Source: SIG299 sp964541485
GTDB taxonomy: Bacteria; Bacillota; Clostridia; Lachnospirales; Lachnospiraceae
DNA: 12,518 nucleotides
Assembly (NCBI GenBank): GCA_964541485.1
Contig: CAZIQL010000067.1
Location: 1 to 12,518 of the forward strand
Direction: 5' to 3'
Positions 6,350 through 12,518 of the stretch are shown here, in pieces. The position numbers and the translations under genes are program-made. Numbering within the stretch: position 1 is the first letter of the stretch; each line of letters starts with the position of its first letter. The notes under the pieces are model-generated. The model had not been told where the DNA came from, did not search any database, and worked only from the letters and a program-made list of their open reading frames with translations.

Positions 6350-7270
6350 ATGATTGATAAGTTAATTGCAAAAATCAAAGCAACAGATGCACCGATTGTG
6401 GTAGGACTTGACCCAATGCTTGGCTACATCCCAAGTCACATTAAGGAAGCGGCATTTAAGGAGTTTGGTGAAACCTTAGAGGGTGCGGCAGAAGCCGTAT
6501 GGCAGTATAACAAGGGTCTTGTGGATGCTATTTGTGATTTGGTTCCTGCGGTAAAGCCACAGGTAGCTATGTATGAGCAGTTTGGTATTCCGGGTTTGGT
6601 AGCTTTTGATAAGACCGTAAAGTATTGTAAGGAAAAGGGCCTGATTGTAATCGGTGATGTAAAGCGTGGTGATATCGGTTCCACATCCGCAGCGTATGCT
6701 ACCGGCCATATCGGTAAGGTAACCATTGGTGCCAATACATTCGAACCATTTAATGAAGATTTCATTACCGTAAACCCATATCTTGGTACCGACGGTATCA
6801 AGCCTTTCGTAGATGTATGTAAGGAAAACGACAGGGGGTTATTTATTCTCGTTAAGACCTCCAACCCATCCAGCGGTGAGTTCCAGGACAGACTGATTGA
6901 TGGAAGACCGCTGTATGAGCACGTGGGTGAAAAGGTAGCCGCATGGGGCGCTGACTGCATGAGCGGAGAGTACAGCAACATTGGTGCGGTAGTTGGAGCA
7001 ACTTATCCGGAGCAGGGTAAAATCTTAAGAAAGATTATGCCAAAGACCTTCATTTTAGTACCGGGCTACGGTGCACAGGGCGGTAAGGGTTCTGATCTTG
7101 CCCACTTCTTCAATGAAGATGGACTTGGTGCCATCATCAACTCCTCCAGAGGTATTATTGCAGCATATAAGCAGGAAGCATATGCTAAGTTTGGCGAGGC
7201 AGGCTATGCAGATGCAGCAAGACAGGCTGTGCTTGATATGAAGGCAGACATCAACGGAGCAATCCACTAA
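6350..7270 (+). CDS. pyrF: Orotidine 5'-phosphate decarboxylase, type 2
   Basis: Decarboxylates OMP to UMP, the last step of de novo pyrimidine synthesis. The 306-residue length and sequence match the long type 2 subfamily rather than the ~235-residue type 1. VVGLDPMLGYIP is at the N-terminus, and the catalytic D-x-K-x-x-D array appears in IGDVKRGDIGSTSAAYA. NPYLGTDGIKPF, LVKTSNPSSGEFQD, GAVVGATYPEQ, LVPGYGAQGG and the phosphate-binding INSSRGI follow in order. The start ATG follows AGGAGAG at good spacing. It is the last gene of the five-gene + strand run. No strong T-run terminator is visible in the 49 bases before the convergent dedA stop, where only a short AAGG-CGTG-CCTT hairpin lies near 7284. 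Confidence 0.97.
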   Translation: MIDKLIAKIKATDAPIVVGLDPMLGYIPSHIKEAAFKEFGETLEGAAEAVWQYNKGLVDAICDLVPAVKPQVAMYEQFGIPGLVAFDKTVKYCKEKGLIVIGDVKRGDIGSTSAAYATGHIGKVTIGANTFEPFNEDFITVNPYLGTDGIKPFVDVCKENDRGLFILVKTSNPSSGEFQDRLIDGRPLYEHVGEKVAAWGADCMSGEYSNIGAVVGATYPEQGKILRKIMPKTFILVPGYGAQGGKGSDLAHFFNEDGLGAIINSSRGIIAAYKQEAYAKFGEAGYADAARQAVLDMKADINGAIH

Positions 7271-7319
7271 GCTTCAAGATGTCAAGGCGTGCCTTAATAT
7301 GAATCTGATAATGAAACAG

Positions 7320-7928
7320 TTATTTTTGTGCAGGGGTGTCTTTCGTTTTCCAGTGACCCTTGCGCATCCAGAATACGAGTAAGAGGACAACGGCGGTAAA
7401 TACGAGGAGCATTTTGTATTCTTCGTAGTACCGCTGTACTTCATTCCAATTACTCTGAAACAGATAACCAAGGCCAATCAGTACGCAGTTCCAGACCGTG
7501 ATGCCAAGGAGCGAGTAGGTGAGATACTGCGGAAGAGGTTGTTTGACGCTGCCGGCTATAAAGGCAATATAGGTGCGGCAAAGAGGAATGATGCGGCCAA
7601 AACAGACGGCAAAGGAACCGTAGTGTTCCAGCTTTTCTTCGGAGGCTTCGATGCCCTTTCTGGTTTTTGGAAAGCGTGTTTTAAGGAAGGTAAGGACACG
7701 GGAGCCGCCAATGCGTCCGATAAAATAACAAACCGTTGTACCGAGGAGTCCGGATAAGATGCTTGCCGGAATCAGGTAAAAGAAAGAAATGTCGCAGGTC
7801 TTTGCAAAGGCACCGCAAAACGGCAGTACGATTTCGCTGGAAATCGGAAAACAGGCATATTCTAAAAAAATCATCATGCAAAGGCCAAGCAGACCATATT
7901 TATGTAACAGAGTCGTAAGAAGTTCCAT
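7320..7928 (-). CDS. DedA family inner-membrane protein
   Basis: DedA (VTT-domain) proteins are polytopic membrane proteins; some members flip polyprenyl phosphates or phospholipids and support membrane homeostasis. The 202-residue product has several hydrophobic segments (about 8-27, 48-70, 105-125, 135-158, 170-190). Family motifs are present: an N-terminal re-entrant segment FLEYACFPISSEIVLPFCG with conserved acidic residues, FGRIIPLCRTYIAFIAGS (the F/Y-x-R-x-x-P-x-x-R motif), and WNCVLIGLGYLFQSNW. The start is supported by GGAGG six bases before ATG. It is transcribed toward pyrF and away from greA, probably as a single gene. Substrate and exact role cannot be told from sequence. Confidence 0.92.
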   Translation of the reverse strand: MELLTTLLHKYGLLGLCMMIFLEYACFPISSEIVLPFCGAFAKTCDISFFYLIPASILSGLLGTTVCYFIGRIGGSRVLTFLKTRFPKTRKGIEASEEKLEHYGSFAVCFGRIIPLCRTYIAFIAGSVKQPLPQYLTYSLLGITVWNCVLIGLGYLFQSNWNEVQRYYEEYKMLLVFTAVVLLLVFWMRKGHWKTKDTPAQK

Positions 7929-8044
7929 GGGAGCCTCCGGAAAAGTTTTCTGTTTCAGTATATTCTAAGTAGGAAATAAAGTATGTGCGGAATATACGGT
8001 AAAGGCATGGAATGCCGGAGAAAAGTGGAGAAAGGGGAAAAGAA

Positions 8045-8548
8045 ATGCACAATCAGTTAACCGAAAGTGATATTCAGAAGATGAGGGAAGAAATTGAATA
8101 TCGCAAGCTTGTTGTTCGGAAAGAAGCCATCGAAGCGGTAAAGGAAGCAAGAGCGCAGGGGGATTTGAGCGAAAACTTTGAGTACTATGCCGCAAAGAGG
8201 GATAAGAATAAAAACGAAAGCCGCATCCGTTATTTAGAGAGAATGATTAAGACAGCGGATGTGTTGAAGGATACTTCTGCCGAAGACGAGGTCGGCATGA
8301 ACAATACAGTGGAAGTTTACTTTGAAGAGGATGATGAAGTGGAAACTTACCGTATTGTAACAACGGTAAGAGAAAATTCCCTTGCCGGTATGATTAGTGT
8401 GGAATCGCCTATCGGAAAAGCGATTTATGGCAAGAAGGTCGGAGACCGTGTGAAGGTAAAAGTGAATGAAAACTATGAGTATTATGTTGTGATTCGTTCC
8501 ATTGCAAAGACCGTGGATGATTCACAGGATAAAATAAGAAGCTTTTAA
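8045..8548 (+). CDS. greA: Transcript cleavage/elongation factor GreA
   Basis: GreA enters the secondary channel of RNA polymerase and stimulates cleavage of backtracked RNA. From ATG 8045 the product has 167 residues, slightly longer than the usual ~158. I prefer this start because AAAGGGG (8031-8037) lies at correct spacing. The in-frame ATG at 8012 has a weak site and sits in a small GGCAT-GGA-ATGCC hairpin (8004-8016). The N-terminal coiled coil (about 5-75) carries GDLSENFEYYAAKRDKN, with the tip Asp and Glu needed for cleavage. The C-terminal FKBP-like domain includes PIGKAIYGKKVGDRVKVKV. It is followed by its own terminator. GreA is much likelier than GreB, since Firmicutes normally have only GreA. 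A genome may also carry another copy. Confidence 0.92.
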   Translation: MHNQLTESDIQKMREEIEYRKLVVRKEAIEAVKEARAQGDLSENFEYYAAKRDKNKNESRIRYLERMIKTADVLKDTSAEDEVGMNNTVEVYFEEDDEVETYRIVTTVRENSLAGMISVESPIGKAIYGKKVGDRVKVKVNENYEYYVVIRSIAKTVDDSQDKIRSF

Positions 8549-8556
8549 GGAAAAGG

Positions 8557-8588
8557 AAAAATGTTTCAGATTTCTGAGACATTTTTTT
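8557..8588 (+). terminator. Intrinsic terminator of greA
   Basis: AATGTTTCAG (8560-8569) pairs with CTGAGACATT (8574-8583) around a four-base loop, with one G-U pair. A run of seven T begins at 8582, and an upstream A-run makes it potentially active in both directions. It separates greA from the AT-rich sigma/protease islet. Confidence 0.88.
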
Positions 8589-8690
8589 ATTATACTAACT
8601 TTTACTAAATTTGCTTAATTTTTATTTGTTTTTTCAAATATTATGTTTTTTTTTTCGTGTATATAGGTGAAAGGCTAGAAAGGAGGGACT
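8589..8690 (+). promoter_or_regulatory. AT-rich leader before the sigma factor gene
   Basis: A 102-base stretch that is nearly all A/T, with a T-run at 8645-8655. TATTAT (8639-8644) could be a -10 box, but no -35 lies at proper spacing. GTATATAGG (8659-8667) recurs before the protease gene. A promoter must lie here because the greA terminator is directly upstream, but I cannot place it. Confidence 0.35.
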
Positions 8691-9251
8691 ATGGAAGATA
8701 AGAGCATAATTGATTTGTTTTGGCAACGTAGCGAAAAAGCCATAGAGGAGACTGAAAAAAAGTATGGATCCTATTGCTATGCAATATCCTATAGGGTTTT
8801 AAAAAACGAAGCCGATGTGCAAGAGTGTGTTAATGATACATATCTTAGAGCGTGGTATGCAATGCCACCTAAAAAACCTAATAATCTTAGAACCTTTTTA
8901 GGGCGGATTATTAGAAATCTTTCGTTGGATAAATGTCAGTACTATTTTGCAAAGAAAAGAAAAGGAGATTTGATAGAAATTCCGTTACAAGAATTAGAAG
9001 AATGTATTGCTGCTGGAAATTCGATAGAACAAGAACTAGAGATAGTGGAACTAGGAAGAGAGATAAACAAGTTTCTTGAGACACTAGAGAAACAGCAACA
9101 GATAATTTTTGTCCAGCGATATTGGTATTTTTTTTCAAACAAGGAAATTGCTATGAAATTGAAGATGTCTGAGAAGAAAGTGAGCTATAGTTTATTTCAG
9201 ATGAGAAAAAAACTAAAAGCATATTTAGAGGAGAGGGGGTATCAAATATGA
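8691..9251 (+). CDS. ECF-type RNA polymerase sigma factor
   Basis: A small sigma-70 family protein of 186 residues with only regions 2 and 4, as in extracytoplasmic function factors. Region 2 (about 20-90) includes ADVQECVNDTYLRAW and LRTFLGRIIRNLSLDK. Region 4 (about 125-178) has a helix-turn-helix beginning SNKEIAMKLKMSEKKV. The region between (about 91-120) is short and acidic. AGGAGG (8681-8686) precedes the ATG. The downstream gene overlaps it by 4 bases (ATGA) and encodes a membrane protein, the typical sigma/anti-sigma pairing. It is richer in A/T and in AGA/ATA/TTA codons than the genes on both sides, suggesting an acquired islet. Regulon and signal are unknown, but the secreted protease downstream is the obvious first target. 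Confidence 0.88.
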   Translation: MEDKSIIDLFWQRSEKAIEETEKKYGSYCYAISYRVLKNEADVQECVNDTYLRAWYAMPPKKPNNLRTFLGRIIRNLSLDKCQYYFAKKRKGDLIEIPLQELEECIAAGNSIEQELEIVELGREINKFLETLEKQQQIIFVQRYWYFFSNKEIAMKLKMSEKKVSYSLFQMRKKLKAYLEERGYQI

Positions 9252-9814
9252 CAGTAATACAACTTGCCAAGGCTATAGGAGAGATTGATGATTATTATAT
9301 CGAGTTGCCGTTAGGTTGTGAGAAAAAGGAAAGAATTCGGCATTTTCTGAAAATAGGTGTAATGACAGCGGCTGGAATTGCTATTGTGTGTTTAGGATTA
9401 TTCTATTATGTATTCCTACAAAAGGAGAAGGGAGTAGAGGAACCTAATAAGGCGATTTTATTTGAGGAGATTGGGTGGAGAGAACGTGAGATTTTTGGAC
9501 AATATGAGAATGCTTCTTTGAATGAAAAAGAGTATATTTCATATTGCGAGAATAATGTTTATTTGCTTTTAGACGAGAGTGTGTTAGGGGATGAGATTGG
9601 AGAAATAATTCTTTATGGATATCAGAAAATGAATGATGGGAAAGTGCCAGTAAGATTAGAAAAGAAGGGTCGGTGCTATGAAATAAAAGGTGTGTCTAAA
9701 GAAGTTGCAATAGCAGTCTCCTTTGATGAGAATGAGTATTGTGTTTATGTGTGCAAAGAATATGAAAAAGAATGGAGAGAGGCAGTAGGGAGGGGGTTAA
9801 GTATCAGTGATTAG
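9248..9814 (+). CDS. Single-pass membrane protein, probable anti-sigma factor
   Basis: I do not recognise a named domain. The 188-residue product has a short charged N-terminal tail (1-34), one transmembrane helix (about 35-57), then an external domain (about 58-188) with three cysteines (residues near 98, 146 and 167) and many acidic residues. The tail starts TVIQLAKAIGEIDDYYIE, resembling the short N-terminal motif of membrane proteins paired with sigma factors in gut Clostridia (recalled, not searched). No ASD/ZAS zinc motif (H-x3-C-x2-C) is present. The start codon overlaps the sigma stop by 4 bases, implying translational coupling. Inferred job: hold the sigma factor at the membrane until an outside signal acts on the external domain. 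The rest of the sequence gives no enzyme signature. Confidence 0.7.
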   Translation: MTVIQLAKAIGEIDDYYIELPLGCEKKERIRHFLKIGVMTAAGIAIVCLGLFYYVFLQKEKGVEEPNKAILFEEIGWREREIFGQYENASLNEKEYISYCENNVYLLLDESVLGDEIGEIILYGYQKMNDGKVPVRLEKKGRCYEIKGVSKEVAIAVSFDENEYCVYVCKEYEKEWREAVGRGLSISD

Positions 9815-9868
9815 TATATAGGATTGAAGAGTATGCTTGTGAACATGGTGTAGAAAGGAGTTAGGAAA

Positions 9869-10789
9869 ATGAAGAAAAGACTACTAAGTTTACTTTTAGC
9901 TTTAACAATGTTGACTATTTCGGGTGAAATATATGCGAGTGCGTCAGAAAATGAAGAGGTAACAATATTAAAGAAATATGATCTGGTGAACGGTACAACT
10001 GAGTTAATATCAATAGGGACAAATTCTGCGGTGCAAAGAGGAAGTGCTAGACCTCATAGAAGCACTTCATATTTTCCAACAGAGAATATTGAAGAAATCG
10101 AAGAAGCCTCGACTCGAGCGATAATCGGAACAGACACTAGAGTGCAAATTCATTCTACGACAGTCAGACCGTATTATGCAGTAGCGCAGTTGAAAATGGA
10201 GTACGAAAACGGAAGATCGGGTTGGGGAACTGGTTATATGATTTCTAGTAATGTTATGCTGACGGCAGGCCACTGTTGCATGAGTAAATCAAATTCACCA
10301 GCGACATCAATTACTGTATATTTAGGAAAGAATGGAGATTATGAGCCATTGACAACATATGTAACAAGTTATTATGTTTGTGCTAATTTTGATTCATATA
10401 ATGATCCCGCAAGAGACGATTATGCGATTTTGATACTTAATAGCGATGTTGGAAATACTACAGGTTGGTTTGGAATTAGTTACGAGGATGATGAATTCTT
10501 TGATGACAGTAGTAAATATTTTACGATAGCAGGTTACCCTGGCGATGGAGACAAACTTGGAACTATGTGGATGAGTCGTGGGCAAATAACGAATTATGAT
10601 ACATATACAATTGATTATAATATTGATATGTATGGAGGCCAGAGTGGTGCCCCTGTTTATTGTAATTTGGGCTCAAATGATTATGTGGCATATGGAATCA
10701 ATGTAGAAGAGTACACGACATACAACAGGGGAAGACGAATGACACAGGAATTGTTTGATTGGTTATATGATAATGAATTTGTGCAGTAA
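9869..10789 (+). CDS. Secreted trypsin-fold serine protease, glutamyl endopeptidase (S1B) type
   Basis: The 306-residue preproprotein has a signal peptide (1-25, with ASA before the likely cut), a propeptide (about 26-83), and a mature domain starting AIIGTDTRVQ after Arg83. The triad is clear: His135 in LTAGHC, Asp184 in RDDYAIL, Ser259 in YGGQSGAPVY. The segments FTIAGYPGDGDKLGTMW and YNRGRRMTQELFDWL closely resemble the Bacillus licheniformis/intermedius glutamyl endopeptidase, as I recall it. The His that binds the P1 Glu in those enzymes (A-V-H-T-N) seems to be Tyr275 here, so specificity may differ. AGGAG (9856-9860) lies 8 bases before ATG. It is 54 bases after the anti-sigma-like gene and followed by a terminator. 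No wall-sorting signal is seen, so the enzyme is probably released. Confidence 0.9.
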   Translation: MKKRLLSLLLALTMLTISGEIYASASENEEVTILKKYDLVNGTTELISIGTNSAVQRGSARPHRSTSYFPTENIEEIEEASTRAIIGTDTRVQIHSTTVRPYYAVAQLKMEYENGRSGWGTGYMISSNVMLTAGHCCMSKSNSPATSITVYLGKNGDYEPLTTYVTSYYVCANFDSYNDPARDDYAILILNSDVGNTTGWFGISYEDDEFFDDSSKYFTIAGYPGDGDKLGTMWMSRGQITNYDTYTIDYNIDMYGGQSGAPVYCNLGSNDYVAYGINVEEYTTYNRGRRMTQELFDWLYDNEFVQ

Positions 10790-10826
10790 TACGAATATGT
10801 AGCCATTATACAGGTTCACAGGCATG

Positions 10827-10864
10827 AAAAAAGAGGTTTCGGCTAATAAGCTGGAACCTCTTTT
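10827..10864. terminator. Bidirectional intrinsic terminator between protease and GH31 genes
   Basis: AAAAGAGGTTTCGGC (10829-10843) pairs over 15 positions with GCTGGAACCTCTTTT (10850-10864), including two G-U pairs, around loop TAATAA. The flanking A-run on the left and T-run on the right let it serve both converging genes. Confidence 0.9.
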
Positions 10865-10880
10865 GTGAAGCAACATAGAT

Positions 10881-12518
10881 TTAGTTTAGCATCACGAAAA
10901 ATTCACCGCCCTGTCCGGAGGAAATCAGAACACCCTCCGGTGTGTTTTCCATCATGACACCACCGGATACCGATACGCCTTCTTCGTTTACTAAAAGGAC
11001 GGAGAAAGGCTTTTTCGCATCTACAGAAACCTTGATTTCGTTGCCGCTTCTTGTGATGGTTGCAGTCAAATCAAGATTTGCCTTTGTATCATAAATGCTT
11101 GTGGAAGTGGTCACTCCGTTAAGAAGTGCATAAGCCTTCAAGGTAACACCATCAGCAAAATCATAATCTGCTACGGCAGCATTCTCGTTCACTGCCAAGA
11201 TAGTGTTTTCCTTTACCATCAGAGGAATTTCAAGATATGGACAGTGTTCGGTGTACCAGCTGCCGCCTGTGTATTCCTTTCCGGTAAAGTAATTGGTCCA
11301 TCTGCCGTTTGGTAAGTAGAATTCGGCAATGCTTTCCTCATTAAAGATTGGAGCAACCAAAAGGGAATCACCGAGGAAGTACTGCTTATCTAAGTAAGCA
11401 CAATTCTTATCGGAGGTATATTCCAGTACCATGCTGCGCATCATCGGAACACCGGTCCTTGCGGTTTCGATGGCATTGCGGTACAGATACGGCATCAGGG
11501 AAGCCTTTAACCTTGTGAAGGCACGAACAACATCGACAGCCTCATCATCATATGCCCATGGCACACGGTAAGAGGAACTGCCGTGAAGTCTGGAGTGGGA
11601 GGAGAGAAGACCAAACGCTGCCCATCTCTTATAGACATCTGCGGTCGAAGTATGTTCAAAGCCGCCGATGTCATGGCTCCAGTAACCAAAGCCCGAGGAG
11701 GTTAAGGAAAGACCGCCACGTAAGGATTCTTCCATGGATTCATAATCAGACCAGCAGTCGCCGCCCCAGTGAACCGGGAACTTCTGACCGCCAACGGTTG
11801 CAGAACGTGCAAACAGTACCGCATCGTTTTTACCGCGCTTTCTCTCCAGCAAATCAAAGACACACTTATTATAAAGATAAGTGTAGTAATTATGCATTTT
11901 TTTAGGGTCGGAACCATCATAGTAAACCACGTCGGTCGGGATTCTTTCACCAAAGTCAGTCTTAAAGCAGTCAACGCCCATATCCATGAGGGCTTCTAAC
12001 TTATCCTGGAACCACTTGCAGGCCGCAGGATTTGTAAAGTCTACAAGTGCCATGCCAGGCTGCCACATATCCCACTGCCATACATCGCCATTCGGACGCT
12101 TTACAAAATAGCCGTTTTCCACACCTTCTGCAAACAGTGCGGATTCCTGGCCGATATAGGAGTTAATCCAGACACAGATATTTAAGCCCTTTGCTTTGAT
12201 GCGCGAGAGCATGCCCTCAGGATCCGGAAATACTCTGTCATCCCACAGGAAATCCGACCAGTGGAATTCCTTCATCCAGAAGCAGTCAAAGTGGAAGACT
12301 CTGAGCGGAATACCGCGGTCCAACATGCCGTCCACAAAGCTCATAACGGTCTTTTCATCATAGTTCGTCGTAAACGAAGTGGAGAGCCATAAACCAAAGG
12401 TCCATGCCGCAGGCAGGGATGGCTTTCCGGTCAGGTCTGTATAGCGGGTCAGAACTTCCTTCATGGACGGACCATTGATTAAGAAGTAATCAAGGTAACC
12501 GCCTTCTACGGAAAATTC
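10881..12518 (-). CDS. yicI: GH31 alpha-xylosidase, YicI-like (5' end outside window)
   Basis: Family members release alpha-linked xylose or glucose from oligosaccharides such as isoprimeverose; the lack of a visible signal peptide cannot be judged because the N-terminus is missing. The frame stays open to the window edge, so the ATG at 12464 (MKEVLTRY) is internal. About 546 residues are visible of a usual ~770. The TIM barrel has GLWLSTSF, FHFDCFWMKEFHWSDF, CFKTDFGERIPTD (nucleophile Asp), VHWGGDCWSDYESM (acid/base Asp), SGFGYWSHDIGGFE and SSHSRLHGSSSYRVPWAYDDE. The C-terminal beta domains follow. These match E. coli YicI almost segment by segment as I recall it, which favours alpha-xylosidase over alpha-glucosidase. 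Codon use returns to that of the flanking core genes. Function in plant xyloglucan use is inferred. Confidence 0.93.
   Translation of the reverse strand, partial: EFSVEGGYLDYFLINGPSMKEVLTRYTDLTGKPSLPAAWTFGLWLSTSFTTNYDEKTVMSFVDGMLDRGIPLRVFHFDCFWMKEFHWSDFLWDDRVFPDPEGMLSRIKAKGLNICVWINSYIGQESALFAEGVENGYFVKRPNGDVWQWDMWQPGMALVDFTNPAACKWFQDKLEALMDMGVDCFKTDFGERIPTDVVYYDGSDPKKMHNYYTYLYNKCVFDLLERKRGKNDAVLFARSATVGGQKFPVHWGGDCWSDYESMEESLRGGLSLTSSGFGYWSHDIGGFEHTSTADVYKRWAAFGLLSSHSRLHGSSSYRVPWAYDDEAVDVVRAFTRLKASLMPYLYRNAIETARTGVPMMRSMVLEYTSDKNCAYLDKQYFLGDSLLVAPIFNEESIAEFYLPNGRWTNYFTGKEYTGGSWYTEHCPYLEIPLMVKENTILAVNENAAVADYDFADGVTLKAYALLNGVTTSTSIYDTKANLDLTATITRSGNEIKVSVDAKKPFSVLLVNEEGVSVSGGVMMENTPEGVLISSGQGGEFFVMLN

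Noticed and set aside
6436..6981. 181-codon open frame on the - strand inside pyrF
   Set aside because: It lies fully antisense to a clear pyrF, has no recognisable motif, and its composition is that expected from the complement of a real gene.
7281..7296. AAGG-CGTG-CCTT hairpin between pyrF and dedA as a terminator
   Set aside because: The stem is only four or five pairs and has no T-run on either strand.
7539..7757. + strand frame opposite dedA
   Set aside because: Antisense to a well-supported membrane protein gene; no start context.
8645..8655. T-run before the sigma gene as a terminator
   Set aside because: No stem-loop precedes it; the greA terminator is already placed upstream.
11552..11905. 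+ strand frame opposite the GH31 gene
   Set aside because: Lies within the GH31 catalytic region whose motifs are complete on the other strand; the product looks random.
12462..12464. Start of the GH31 gene at the ATG complementing 12462-12464
   Set aside because: The frame continues upstream for 18 more codons to the window edge with family-like sequence (EGGYLDYFLINGPS), so this Met is internal.

Overview
The window looks like a chromosomal segment from a Clostridia member of the Firmicutes, most likely Lachnospiraceae. This rests on the cysS-mrnC-rlmB-sigH order, strong AGGAGG-type ribosome binding sites, a type 2 orotidine decarboxylase, and an AIGEIDD-type anti-sigma tail that I associate with gut Clostridia. 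The family placement is inference; no rRNA or other phylogenetic marker is present.

Layout. (1) 1-2780, + strand: 3' part of cysS, then mrnC (Mini-ribonuclease III), rlmB (23S rRNA 2'-O-methyltransferase), sigH (stationary-phase/sporulation sigma) and a tRNA-Thr(GGU), closed by a hairpin-plus-T terminator. This is the conserved Firmicutes translation/RNA-processing block, without the yacP gene that Bacillus has between rlmB and sigH. (2) 2850-7270, + strand: an extended -10 promoter followed by five tightly spaced genes: a membrane-anchored Amidase_3-like protein, a TruA-like protein, a Nudix-like protein, pyrC and pyrF. The last two are normal pyrimidine biosynthesis enzymes. The first three each carry substitutions at residues expected to be catalytic. 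(3) 7320-7928, - strand: a DedA-family membrane protein, convergent with pyrF and divergent from the next gene. (4) 8045-8588, + strand: a GreA-type transcript cleavage factor with its own terminator. (5) 8590-10864, + strand: a visibly more AT-rich islet coding for an ECF-type sigma factor, a single-pass membrane protein overlapping it by 4 bases (likely anti-sigma), and a secreted trypsin-fold protease of the glutamyl endopeptidase type, ending in a bidirectional terminator. (6) 10881-12518, - strand: a GH31 alpha-xylosidase (YicI-like), cut by the window edge.

Two points stand out. The amidase-like, TruA-like and Nudix-like genes form a run of three probable pseudoenzymes or functionally shifted enzymes in one operon with pyrC/pyrF. 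In addition, the AT-rich islet is a compact sigma/anti-sigma/secreted-protease cassette whose parts suggest envelope signalling coupled to extracellular proteolysis. The protease also appears to lack the histidine that gives its relatives Glu specificity. No CRISPR array, insertion sequence, phage gene or rRNA was seen.
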